Source: Tahibacter soli
GTDB taxonomy: Bacteria; Pseudomonadota; Gammaproteobacteria; Xanthomonadales; Rhodanobacteraceae
Reading direction: 5' to 3'
Assembly: GCF_025717065.2 (NCBI RefSeq)
Contig: NZ_JAOVZO020000001.1
Span: forward strand, 372,001 to 436,000
DNA length: 64,000 nucleotides
Made by a program: the position numbers and the translations under genes. Below the pieces are notes generated by a model. The model saw nothing but the letters and a program-made list of their open reading frames with translations, was not told where the DNA came from and did no database searches. The stretch's first letter is position 1, and each line of letters begins with the position of its first letter. Shown here one piece after another: positions 44,801 through 53,288 of this stretch.

Positions 44801-46001
44801 CTGGTCGAGCCGGCTCGACCCGTCGGCGAGCGTCGCGTTGACCGCGCCGGCGCTCGCCGATCGCGCGGAAGTGTGGAAAGTGGTACAGAATCCGACGTGG
44901 CACGCGCAGTTCGCCGGCGTGCCCGAAGTGCAGTCGGCCGAGAGCGGCGCCGAGTGGACGCACGAGTTTCGCCCGCTGCCCGGCGAAACGCTGACCATCG
45001 CGCTGGCGCGGCCCGAGGCGGTTGCCGGCCGCAGCATCGCGATCGACGGCGTGACGGCGGCGAGCAGCGCCGGCCTGCGCGCGCTCGACACGCAATTGAC
45101 GTTCACGCTGCGCAGCACGCAGGGCGGTGAGCACGCGATCGCGCTGCCGGCCGGCGCCGAAGTGCTCGCGGTGCAGAAGAACGGCCAGCCGCTGAACGTG
45201 CGGCCGCGCGAGGATCGCCTGAGCCTGCCGGTGACGCCGGGCGCGCAGACGTTCGTCGTTTCGTTGCGGCAGCCGCAGCCGATCGGCATCGTCGCGCGCA
45301 CGCCGGCGTTCGCGCTCGGCGCGCCGGCGGCCAATCTGCGCACGTCGCTGTCGTTGCCGGAAGACCGCTGGGTGCTTTTCGTGTCGGGGCCCGCGGTCGG
45401 GCCGGCCGTGCTGTATTGGGGCGAGCTCGTCGTGATGATCGCGCTCGCGTGGGGCCTTGCGCGCACGCGGCGCACGCCGCTCAAACTCTGGCACTGGCTG
45501 CTGCTCGGTTTCGGCTTTTCGACCGGCTCGTGGTTCGCGCTCGGCCTCGTCGCGGCATGGTTGTTCGCATTCGACTGGCGCGAACGCGGCCAGGTGCGGG
45601 ACACGGGGTTGTTCAATCTCGCGCAGATCTGCCTTGCCCTCGTCACGCTGCCGATGCTGCTCGCCGTCGTACACGCGGTCTGGCACGGCCTGCTCGGCGA
45701 TCCGGACATGAGCGTCGTCGGCAACGGTTCGAGCGCGCGCTATCTGCAGTGGTTCGCCGATCAGGCCGACGGCAACCTGCCGCAGGGCGTCGCGGTCACG
45801 CTGCCGCTGTGGCTGCATCGCGTGGCGATGCTCGCCTGGGCGCTGTGGCTCGCGAATGCGCTCGTCGGCTGGCTGCGCTGGGCGTTCGCGGCGTGGAGTG
45901 CCGGCGGCTACTGGCGTTCGCCGCCGAAGGTCGCGAAGGTGTCGATCGATCCGCTGCCCGCCGCACCGGAATACAAGCCCGAGCGACGGCCCGACGCATG
46001 A
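41832..46001 (+). CDS. 1,389-residue multi-domain inner-membrane protein, unknown function
   Basis: Starts at the ATG at 41832 behind GGGAG. A Sec-type N-terminus (MRTVLGLVALLFASVLCAQS) precedes about 440 beta-rich residues. Four helices follow (about 470-565), then a short loop with ESVVVAGSRV (about 621-630). Two helices come next (about 700-722 and 738-760), then a second beta-rich block of about 430 residues. The C-terminus has four to five helices (about 1195-1365). ESVVVAGSRV closely resembles the plug entry of TonB-dependent receptors, an odd feature in a polytopic inner-membrane protein. The duplicated beta/membrane layout suggests an internal duplication or a transport/assembly scaffold. 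No family recognised. Its stop overlaps the prmC start by 4 nt. Confidence 0.8.
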   Translation: MRTVLGLVALLFASVLCAQSPAPPDPIPPPLRDWRGWVLKDLDYRACPLIATQGAESADDYLCAWPGRVTIDAGATGAAIAQTWRVEATSWVPLPGDAEYWPQEVTVNGQGAPVLMHDDQPALRLAPGTYQIKARIPWAQRPQQLRLAAVVGLVDLRVDGKAVTPLQRDGDELTLGRGETEEPEADEIGIKVFRKLTDAIPAQLSTHLEISVSGQAREETFAPVLPAGVVPTQLAGDLPARIDAEGRLHVQVQPGTWVLTLDARLTEPLTRLAAKLASEPWPEQEIWSFQANPGLRVTSVAGDTPIDPAQAGVPGDWRALPAFALGDGAALTIEERARGLSADDANRLTLVREAWLDFSGAGLNAKDQISGRMQRDWRLDLAPPFTLERAEADGEGLLVTKGAGEGRTGVELRNPNVNLSAGVRIAQAGGELPIAGWKHSFDQVQLSLHLPYSWRLIAAPGADRADGSWIWRWTLLDVFLVAVIGLAAARAFGWLGGAFAAGYLVLAYHEAASPLWALLAALALLLLARALPAGRLADVARWAARGACVLLVLVALPFIATQVRYVLYPQLENAADDFGIVDGFAGGAMQMEMQAAPAPAAPPPPPAPVAETNAQDSSSLESVVVAGSRVAKKIAGAPPEQAGYSGLYRHRAARQRYAQNTVIQAGRGEPGWRFGTTASLSWSGPVLAEQSVRLLLAPPWLVRALRLVMLALLVLTIVAVARRAFAGVAAPPTAPRGATALAVFGFATLLAAGGVRAQAGYPSDELLEQLRERIVEAPACAPGCANAARAIVRADAGAVRVALDINAGERVAVPLPGEDAALDLASVRVDGAVQEHVVRHDDVLWLALARGVHRVELEFRTGDTDHLALKFPLKPAFVDVSLDGWQATGVNENRLLGDTLSLARERRGDDAQASPRGAAQQFPPYVQVERRLVFDLEWRVESQATRIAPRTGGFSVAVPLLPGEQLLSSGVRQQDGKVLLSFGGDQAQLSWSSRLDPSASVALTAPALADRAEVWKVVQNPTWHAQFAGVPEVQSAESGAEWTHEFRPLPGETLTIALARPEAVAGRSIAIDGVTAASSAGLRALDTQLTFTLRSTQGGEHAIALPAGAEVLAVQKNGQPLNVRPREDRLSLPVTPGAQTFVVSLRQPQPIGIVARTPAFALGAPAANLRTSLSLPEDRWVLFVSGPAVGPAVLYWGELVVMIALAWGLARTRRTPLKLWHWLLLGFGFSTGSWFALGLVAAWLFAFDWRERGQVRDTGLFNLAQICLALVTLPMLLAVVHAVWHGLLGDPDMSVVGNGSSARYLQWFADQADGNLPQGVAVTLPLWLHRVAMLAWALWLANALVGWLRWAFAAWSAGGYWRSPPKVAKVSIDPLPAAPEYKPERRPDA

Positions 46002-46828
46002 GCATTCGCGCCGCGCTGCGCGATGCCGCCGCGCGCCTTCCCGGGGAGGGCGCGCGGCTCGATGCCGAAGTGCTGCTGCTGCACGTGCTCGGGCGTTCGC
46101 GCGCGTGGCTGTTCGCGCACGGCGACGACGCGCTCGATCCGGCGCACGCCCTGGCGCTCGACGCGCTCGTGTCGCGCCGCGCGCTCGGCGTGCCGGTCGC
46201 GCACCTGACCGGCACGCGCGAGTTCTGGTCGATGACGCTCAAGGTGACGCCCGATACGCTGATCCCGCGCCCGGAAACCGAACTGCTCGTCGAACTCGCG
46301 CTCGCGCGCATCGCGCCGGACGCATCGTGCGCCGTCGCCGATCTCGGCACCGGCACCGGCGCGGTCGCGCTCGCGCTCGCGCGCGAACGGCCGCGCGCGC
46401 GCGTCGTCGCGACCGACATCAGCGCCGCCGCGCTGTCGGTCGCGCGGGAAAATGCAAAAGAATTGAAGATCAGCAATGTGGATTTTGCGCTCGGCGACTG
46501 GTGCGGCGCACTGGGCGACCTGCGTTGCGACGTGATCGCGTCGAACCCGCCGTATATCGAGCGGACCGATGCGCACCTGGAGCAGGGCGACCTGCGCTAC
46601 GAGCCGATCGCGGCGCTGGCGTCGGGCGACGACGGTCTCGATGCGATCCGCGCGATCGCGACGCAATCGCCGGAACATCTGCGGCCCGGCGGGTGGCTCC
46701 TGCTCGAGCACGGCTGGATGCAGGGCGAGGCGGTACGCAAGATATTGATCGAGCGGGCATTCGTCGACGTTCAGACGTGGCGCGACCTCGAAGATCGCGA
46801 CCGTGTCACCGGCGGCAGACGCACATAG
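45998..46828 (+). CDS. prmC: Peptide-chain release factor N5-glutamine methyltransferase
   Basis: 276 residues, starting inside the stop of the previous gene (ATGA overlap). It methylates the GGQ glutamine of RF1/RF2 using S-adenosylmethionine. Visible: an N-terminal helical domain, GVPVAHLTGTREFWS, the IPRPETELLVE stretch, the SAM motif VADLGTGTGAVALA, and the catalytic NPPY motif in SNPPYIERTD. In many bacteria prmC follows prfA; here it is tied by overlap to the large membrane gene, so expression is probably translationally coupled to it. Cytoplasmic. Confidence 0.96.
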   Translation: MSIRAALRDAAARLPGEGARLDAEVLLLHVLGRSRAWLFAHGDDALDPAHALALDALVSRRALGVPVAHLTGTREFWSMTLKVTPDTLIPRPETELLVELALARIAPDASCAVADLGTGTGAVALALARERPRARVVATDISAAALSVARENAKELKISNVDFALGDWCGALGDLRCDVIASNPPYIERTDAHLEQGDLRYEPIAALASGDDGLDAIRAIATQSPEHLRPGGWLLLEHGWMQGEAVRKILIERAFVDVQTWRDLEDRDRVTGGRRT

Positions 46829-47085
46829 TGTGATGGAGTTGGCAGTTGCGGCGTGCGGCAGATCGCCCGTCGACCGGCGGGCCGTTAACGGACGTCCGCG
46901 TGCGGAATGCGGAACATACGCCTCACGCCACATGGCTGGTGTGGCTACCCGCCCGGAGCGGCAACAAGGCTCCAGTGCACAGCGACAGCCGGGAGGCAGG
47001 CGCGGGTGGGATCCCAAAGGGCGGGCGCCGAACGGCGCTGCTCAAGGAAGTGCAAAGCCCCTCGCGGTTGCGGGGGCTTCTTTTT
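46829..47085 (+). ncRNA. Candidate structured non-coding RNA with its own terminator
   Basis: About 260 nt between prmC and the convergent ppk2 gene, ending in a strong terminator on the plus strand. It contains several potential hairpins: GCCCG..CGGGC, a GCCACA-N7-TGTGGC stem, GCGCC-GAAC-GGCGC, and a CCGTTAACGG palindrome. I looked for the hallmarks of RNase P RNA, tmRNA, SRP RNA and 6S RNA and did not find them. It could be a long prmC 3' UTR instead. Confidence 0.35.
47054..47085 (+). terminator. Rho-independent terminator downstream of prmC
   Basis: Arms AAGCCCC (47055-47061) and GGGGCTT (47073-47079), with an inner CGC/GCG pair and GGTT loop, are followed by CTTTTT. It lies just beyond the stop of the opposing ppk2. 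Confidence 0.88.
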
Positions 47086-47106
47086 GCGCCGGTTCGAAAG
47101 GGACGG

Positions 47107-47883
47107 TCAATACGTCTCTTTGATCCACAATTTTTCGTTCTTTACTTTTTCTTTGGTCGGCGCACCCTTGAGCTTGGGCAGCTTCACCGGCTGGTCGGGC
47201 AGCTTGCGATCGGGCAGGTGGTCGAGCAGGTGGCGAATGAGGTTCAGGCGCCCGCGCCGCTGGTCGTTGAAGTCGACGAGGTGCCACGGCGCGTTCGGCG
47301 CGTTCGTATGCTCGATCATCACGTCGCGCGCGCGGCCGTATTCGGCGTATTTCTCGCGCGCGGCGATGTCGATCGGCGAGATCTTCCAGCGTTTGAACGG
47401 ATCGCTCGCGCGTTCGGCGAAGCGCTCTTCCTGCTGCTTCTGGTCGACCGTGAGCCAGTATTTGACGAGGATGATGCCGCTGTCGGTGAGCAGGCGCTCG
47501 AACACCGGACAGTCGGCGAGAAAGCGGCGGTATTCCTCGTCGCTGCAAAAACCCATGACGTGTTCGACGCCGGCGCGGTTGTACCAGCTGCGGTCGAACA
47601 GCACGGCCTCGCCGGCGCTCGGCAGGTGTTCGACGTAGCGCTGGAAATACCACTGCGACGTTTCGCGCTCGCTCGGCTTGGACAGCGCGACGACGCGATA
47701 GCCGCGTGTATTGAGCCGCTGCGTGATCGCGTTGATGACGCCGCCCTTGCCGGCCGCGTCGCGGCCTTCGAGCACGACGACGATGCGCCGGCCCGTCTGC
47801 ATCAGCCAGCGCTGCGCGTCGATCAGTTCGCGCTGCAGGCCTTCGAGGATTTCGTCGTATTCCTTGCGCTTGAACTTGCTCAT
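47107..47883 (-). CDS. ppk2: Polyphosphate kinase 2 family protein
   Basis: 258 residues. The Walker A site is G40-R-D-A-A-G-K-G-G48 and the Walker B/lid stretch is AVLFDRSWYNRAG (93-105). The family motif SQWYFQRYVEHLPSAGEAVL lies between them. PPK2 enzymes use polyphosphate to phosphorylate nucleoside mono- or diphosphates, or the reverse; the exact nucleotide preference cannot be told here. It starts 10 nt after the end of moaB, so they are very likely co-transcribed. Confidence 0.94.
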   Translation of the reverse strand: MSKFKRKEYDEILEGLQRELIDAQRWLMQTGRRIVVVLEGRDAAGKGGVINAITQRLNTRGYRVVALSKPSERETSQWYFQRYVEHLPSAGEAVLFDRSWYNRAGVEHVMGFCSDEEYRRFLADCPVFERLLTDSGIILVKYWLTVDQKQQEERFAERASDPFKRWKISPIDIAAREKYAEYGRARDVMIEHTNAPNAPWHLVDFNDQRRGRLNLIRHLLDHLPDRKLPDQPVKLPKLKGAPTKEKVKNEKLWIKETY

Positions 47884-47893
47884 CGCGACTCCT

Positions 47894-48411
47894 TCATTCG
47901 CGCAGACGGGGCATCAGGCCTGCGAGGTTGCACGGCTTCGTGCGCGCGTCGAGCTGCGCGCGGACGATTTTTCCCAGGCCGTACGGCATGCCGAGGTCGA
48001 ACCCGGCAGGCAGAACACGAAACTGTTGTTGGAAAGGCCGGCGAACGCGCGCGACTGCAGCGTCGACGTGCCGATTTCGTCGAAGCTCACGGCGCGGAAC
48101 AGTTCGCCGAATCCGGGCATGAGCTTGTCGAGCAGCGGCTCGATCGCCTCGGGCGTCGAGTCGCGGCCGGTGAAGCCGGTACCGCCCGTGACGATGACGC
48201 CGTGCACGCGCTCGTCGGCGATCCAGTCGGCGACGAGCGCGCGGATGCGGTATTTGTCGTCCTTCGCGATGCGCCGCTCGTGCAGGCGATGCCCCGCTGC
48301 GGTCAGCGAATCGACGAGATAGTCGCCCGACGTGTCGTTGTCGGCGGTGCGCGTATCGGAGACGGTGAGGACGCAGAGCGTCAGCGGCTGGAACTCGGCG
48401 GAGGCGGTCAT
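47894..48411 (-). pseudogene. moaB: Molybdenum cofactor biosynthesis protein B, frameshifted near the C-terminus
   Basis: The first roughly 147 codons from 48411 are clear MoaB (TLCVLTVSDTRTADNDTSGD, VHGVIVTGGTGFTGRD, FCLPGSTSACRTAWEK). At AWEK the frame runs into unrelated sequence and ends at 47914. The expected ending (IVRAQLDARTKPCN..) is intact in another frame that stops at 47894, 10 nt before ppk2. The two join perfectly if one A is added to the A5 run (T5 at 47968-47972 on the plus strand). Either an assembly/sequencing error, a true mutation or ribosomal slippage could explain this. MoaB acts in molybdopterin adenylylation or related steps. As written, the protein has about 20 wrong terminal residues. 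Confidence 0.88.
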
Positions 48412-48473
48412 GGCCCAACGCTAGCGCAGCCGGCTGCGATGAGCAATTGGCGATGAACGATCGGCAATGCGCA

Positions 48474-49514
48474 TCAGCGCGGCTGCGCGAACACCGTGAT
48501 CTCTTCGCGGTCGTGATAGAGCTGCTTGGCGCGGATATCGAGATCACCGGCGATGCGCCGCATCGCGTCGAACGCCGCCTGCACTTCGGCGTAGCGCTTT
48601 TTCATCGGCAGCTTGAGGTTGAATATCGTGCGCCGGCAGAAACCTTCCGCGAGCCACTGCGCCATGCGTTCGGCCACGCGTCGCGGCTGTTCGACCATGT
48701 CGCAGACCATCCAGTCGACCGTGCGCTTGGGCGCGTATCGGAAGCCGTCCTCGCGCAGATGCGCGACGAGGCCCGACGACATCAGCGCCTCGTCCATCGG
48801 GCCGTTGTCGATCGCGGTGACGTGCACGCCGCGATGCACGAGCTGCCAGGTCCAGCCGCCGGGCGCGGCGCCGAGGTCGACCGCGCTCATGCCGGGCTTG
48901 AGCCAACGCTCGCGTTCGCGCTCGTCGAGCAGCACCGCAAACGCTTCGTCGAGCTTGAGCGTCGAGCGGCTCGGCGCGTCCTTCGGAAATTTCAGGCGCG
49001 GAATGCCCTGCGGCCACGGCGCGCTCTTGCGCACGTCGGCGAGGGCGACGAGACAGTCCTCGCCGGTCGGGAAGAACGCGTGCAGACGCAGAGGGCTGGT
49101 TTTGTCCATACGTCCACTTTTCTTCAGGCCCTGCACGAGCGCGTTGCCGAAGCTGCGGCAGAATGCCGCGAGCGTCTTGCCCTCGTCGGTTTCGGGCGGC
49201 TCGACCCACGCGTCGGCGACGGCGAAGCCGTCGGGCAGCGCCGCGAGCAGCGGTGTCAGGCGGTCGCTGCGCGGCAGCGCGTCGAGTCGCGCGATCACGG
49301 CGAGCGACTGGCGCGCGAACACTTGCCGGCGCCAGGCGAACGTATCGTCCGACGACGCGAACGGCGCCGGCTCGGCCAGCACGAACTGCGCGTAGCCGGC
49401 GCCGCGCTCGGCGCGGGCGTAGCCGGGCACGCCGGCATCGGCCGCGAGCGCGTCGAGCTCCTGCGCGCATTCGCCTTCGAAGCCGGGGCGGCAGTAGACG
49501 AGCTGGGCGAGCAT
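48474..49514 (-). CDS. rlmM: 23S rRNA 2'-O-ribose C2498 methyltransferase
   Basis: 346 residues from MLAQLVYCRPGFEGECAQEL; E. coli RlmM is about 366. An N-terminal THUMP-like region precedes an RFM methyltransferase domain with the SAM motif VDLGAAPGGWTWQL and the downstream VDWMVCDMVEQP. The charged WPQGIPRLKFPKDAPSRS segment is typical of the family. It methylates one cytidine of the ribosomal peptidyl-transferase region. It starts 8 nt after the stop of the deaminase gene, so they form one transcript. Confidence 0.95.
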   Translation of the reverse strand: MLAQLVYCRPGFEGECAQELDALAADAGVPGYARAERGAGYAQFVLAEPAPFASSDDTFAWRRQVFARQSLAVIARLDALPRSDRLTPLLAALPDGFAVADAWVEPPETDEGKTLAAFCRSFGNALVQGLKKSGRMDKTSPLRLHAFFPTGEDCLVALADVRKSAPWPQGIPRLKFPKDAPSRSTLKLDEAFAVLLDERERERWLKPGMSAVDLGAAPGGWTWQLVHRGVHVTAIDNGPMDEALMSSGLVAHLREDGFRYAPKRTVDWMVCDMVEQPRRVAERMAQWLAEGFCRRTIFNLKLPMKKRYAEVQAAFDAMRRIAGDLDIRAKQLYHDREEITVFAQPR

Positions 49515-49522
49515 CCGGGCGT

Positions 49523-50083
49523 TCAATACATCAACCCGCCGTGCTCGCTGTAGAACTTGAGCGCGGCGCGCGCGTCGTCGCGCAGAATGTCGCGACGCAC
49601 GGCGATGCCGCGGCGCTCGAGTTCGCCGACCCAGTCGGCCGGCAGCGGGCCTTCGTCGAACTCGGTGAGCTCCTCGACGTCTTCGCTGCGCGCGCCGATC
49701 AGAAGCTCGTCGATGCCGGCCCAGACGCTCGCGCCGTAGCACTGGCAGCACGGCTGCGAACTCGTCGCGAGCACGTAGCGGCGGCCGTCGTCGTTGAGGC
49801 GAAAGCGCCGCGTGCGGCCCTGCGCCGACAGAAACGCCATCATTTCGGCGTGCGCGATCGAGCAGGTGTGCGGCACGACGCGATTGACGCCGACGGCGAC
49901 GAGCGCACCGTCGCCGTCGAACACCGCGGCACCGAACGGACCGCCGGTATCGGATTCCACATTGCGCCGCGACAGGCGTATCGCGAGCGCCACCTTGTCC
50001 TCGTCCGTCGCGTAGACGCGCGCGGCGTCGACTTCCGCGTCGATCCATTCGGGCAGGGTCAGCTGGGGCAGGTACTGGCGCAT
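49523..50083 (-). CDS. Cytidine/deoxycytidylate-deaminase family zinc enzyme (nucleoside deaminase)
   Basis: 186 residues from MRQYLPQLTL; the longer frame adds a low-quality extension. The zinc site is complete: HAEMM (His ligand and catalytic Glu) and PCCQC (the PCxxC cysteines). The context NRVVPHTCSIAHAE and the C-terminal GGLMY resemble bacterial guanine- or nucleoside-deaminase-like proteins rather than TadA. The substrate is not assigned. Followed after 8 nt by rlmM. Confidence 0.88.
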   Translation of the reverse strand: MRQYLPQLTLPEWIDAEVDAARVYATDEDKVALAIRLSRRNVESDTGGPFGAAVFDGDGALVAVGVNRVVPHTCSIAHAEMMAFLSAQGRTRRFRLNDDGRRYVLATSSQPCCQCYGASVWAGIDELLIGARSEDVEELTEFDEGPLPADWVGELERRGIAVRRDILRDDARAALKFYSEHGGLMY

Positions 50084-50194
50084 GGGCGTCTCTCGTGAAG
50101 CGTCGCAGCCGCGAAGGATAGCCGATGCGTGCGCGCGGGTTCGCGGGGGGCGGCGCACGCGGATCGACGAACTCGTCGGAAAACAGGCTCGGCT

Positions 50195-50439
50195 TCAGCT
50201 CCGCGTGTCGAGCAGCCATCGCTTCAAACGCGACAGGACGCCGACGATATGCGTCTCGTCGTAGAGAAACTCGCCGCCGCCGGGTGCGTACGACGCGAGC
50301 GCGATCACCGCGTCGCCGACGACGGATTCGTCGCCGGGGTGCGCGTCGTCGAGCGCGACCTCGATCGCCTGTGCCTGGGCCAACGAGCGATCGTCACCGC
50401 TGACGAACGTATCGATCAGCGCGACGATCGCCGCGAGCG

Positions 50440-50443
<4 letters not shown>
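50195..50443 (-). CDS. Small protein overlapping the end of glnS, unknown function
   Basis: 82 residues. A GTG start lies within the glnS stop (GTGA, 4-nt overlap), so it should be translated by coupling from glnS. Composition is natural, with acidic helices (AIVALIDTFVSGDDRSLAQA) and the C-terminal YDETHIVGVLSRLKRWLL. No domain was recognised. It ends 111 nt before the deaminase gene. I judge it real from the overlap, the codon pattern and the clean stop, but I cannot assign a role. Confidence 0.65.
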
Positions 50444-52170
<1,727 letters not shown>

Positions 52171-52222
52171 GACGACGCGCCCGGCCAGGCCGGAATCAAG
52201 GTGGACCCGCGAGTTTAGCGGT

Positions 52223-52741
52223 TTAGCCGCGCAGACGCTCGCGCGGCAGGTCGTTCAGAAAATACGGCAGGTCCATGACCGGCGCCGCCTGCCCGAGCTG
52301 CACGAGCGCGATCGACACCTGTCCGCGGTGATGCGTCGCATGGTTGAACACGTGGAGCACGAGCGTCGCGTAGGGCAGTTCGTACGCATCGCCGGCAAGG
52401 CTCACGTAGGCGAGGTCGCCGGCTACCTGTTCGGGCGTCAGCGCATCGACGAACGCGCGCCAGCCCGTGGCGAAGTCGAGCAGGCGGCGCTTGAGCGCCG
52501 CGCGATCGGTTTCAAGTTCGGCGTCGAGCCCGCTCGCGGCGAACACGGTGTGCGCGAGCCGCGCCTGCCACAGGTGTTCGACCAGCAGGAGGTGATTGAG
52601 CGTGCCGTGCACGCTGCGGAAGAACTGGCCGCAGTCGCGGCGATAGTCGGCGTCGCTCAGGCGGTCGACTTCCGCGTACAGGCGATCGAACGCCCAGCGG
52701 TGATAGTCGGCCATCAGCTTCAGGTGCTGGTGCAGGTCCAT
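52223..52741 (-). CDS. DinB/YfiT-fold metal-binding protein
   Basis: 172 residues. A four-helix bundle carries the three family histidines: the first in SVHGTLNHLLLVEHLW and two in FNHATHHRGQ, which bind a divalent metal. Family members are often thiol-dependent transferases (bacillithiol/mycothiol types elsewhere); in proteobacteria the cosubstrate is unclear. Starts MDLHQHLKLMADYHRW. Divergent from the DUF2007-like gene. Confidence 0.9.
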   Translation of the reverse strand: MDLHQHLKLMADYHRWAFDRLYAEVDRLSDADYRRDCGQFFRSVHGTLNHLLLVEHLWQARLAHTVFAASGLDAELETDRAALKRRLLDFATGWRAFVDALTPEQVAGDLAYVSLAGDAYELPYATLVLHVFNHATHHRGQVSIALVQLGQAAPVMDLPYFLNDLPRERLRG

Positions 52742-52834
52742 GGGCCCTCCGGTGCTCGGGACCGGAGCTTAACGGCTTTGACCGCGCCCGTTGAGCGGCG
52801 TAGCGTGCGGTTGTCGTCCTACGCCGGAGCGCTC

Positions 52835-53098
52835 ATGCGTATCGTCTACCAGGCCGAGAACATCGTCGACGCGCACCTCGTCAAGAACGCGCTGGAAGGC
52901 GCGGGCATCCGCGCGTTCGTCGCCGGCGAATACCTGACCGGCGGCGCGGGCCTGTTGCCCGCGATGGATCTCGTCGCGGTGATGGTGGACGACGCGGACA
53001 TCGAAACCGCCGGCCCGATCGTCGCCGACATCGACGCCGCGCTGCGCGAGAACCGCGCGAACCCTAACGCGTTCGACGCGCTGCCCGATCCGGCCTGA
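52835..53098 (+). CDS. DUF2007-type small protein (putative signal-transducing domain)
   Basis: 87 residues. The sequence MRIVYQAENIVDAHLVKNAL, followed by EGAGIRAFVAGEYL and VAVMVDDADIETA, matches the small DUF2007/'putative prokaryotic signal transducing' family. GGAG lies just before the start. These ferredoxin-like folds are of unknown function, some fused to zinc ribbons. Probably monocistronic, as the nadA promoter region follows. Confidence 0.88.
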   Translation: MRIVYQAENIVDAHLVKNALEGAGIRAFVAGEYLTGGAGLLPAMDLVAVMVDDADIETAGPIVADIDAALRENRANPNAFDALPDPA

Positions 53099-53206
53099 GG
53101 CCGCTCTCGCGACGCTGCCGCCGCGCCCCGCTCTCGCCGCGTCGCGCTCGTACCGACGCCGCATAAGCTCATGCCTTCAGAGCGCACGCGATGCGGCCCC
53201 AGACCG

Positions 53207-53266
53207 TTGACGGGTCTTATGCTCATCCGTAGCATAAGCCGCCCCGATATGCTCATCCTGAGCATA
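53207..53266 (+). promoter_or_regulatory. nadA promoter with two overlapping repressor-type palindromes
   Basis: TTGACG (53207-53212) and TAGCAT (53230-53235) form a sigma-70 promoter with a 17-nt spacer. Operator 1 at 53216-53238 has perfect 8-bp arms CTTATGCT/AGCATAAG and covers the spacer and -10. Operator 2 at 53248-53266 is TATGCTCA-TCC-TGAGCATA, a perfect 19-bp palindrome in the early transcribed region. Their centres are 30 bp apart, about three helical turns. This is the expected layout for a repressor of NAD synthesis. The regulator is not in the window; I recall NadQ-type sites of similar appearance but cannot confirm it. Confidence 0.75.
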
Positions 53267-53288
53267 AGGCGGCAGGCAAGAGGTAGTG

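Noticed and set aside
41553-45818. A minus-strand frame of about 1,420 codons opposite the large membrane protein
   Set aside because: It is an antisense shadow of a real gene with GC-rich third positions; the composition is extreme and no motif was seen.
46829-47085. 6S, SRP, RNase P or tmRNA
   Set aside because: None of their conserved core sequences or the tRNA-like ends are visible, so only a generic structured-RNA candidate is kept.
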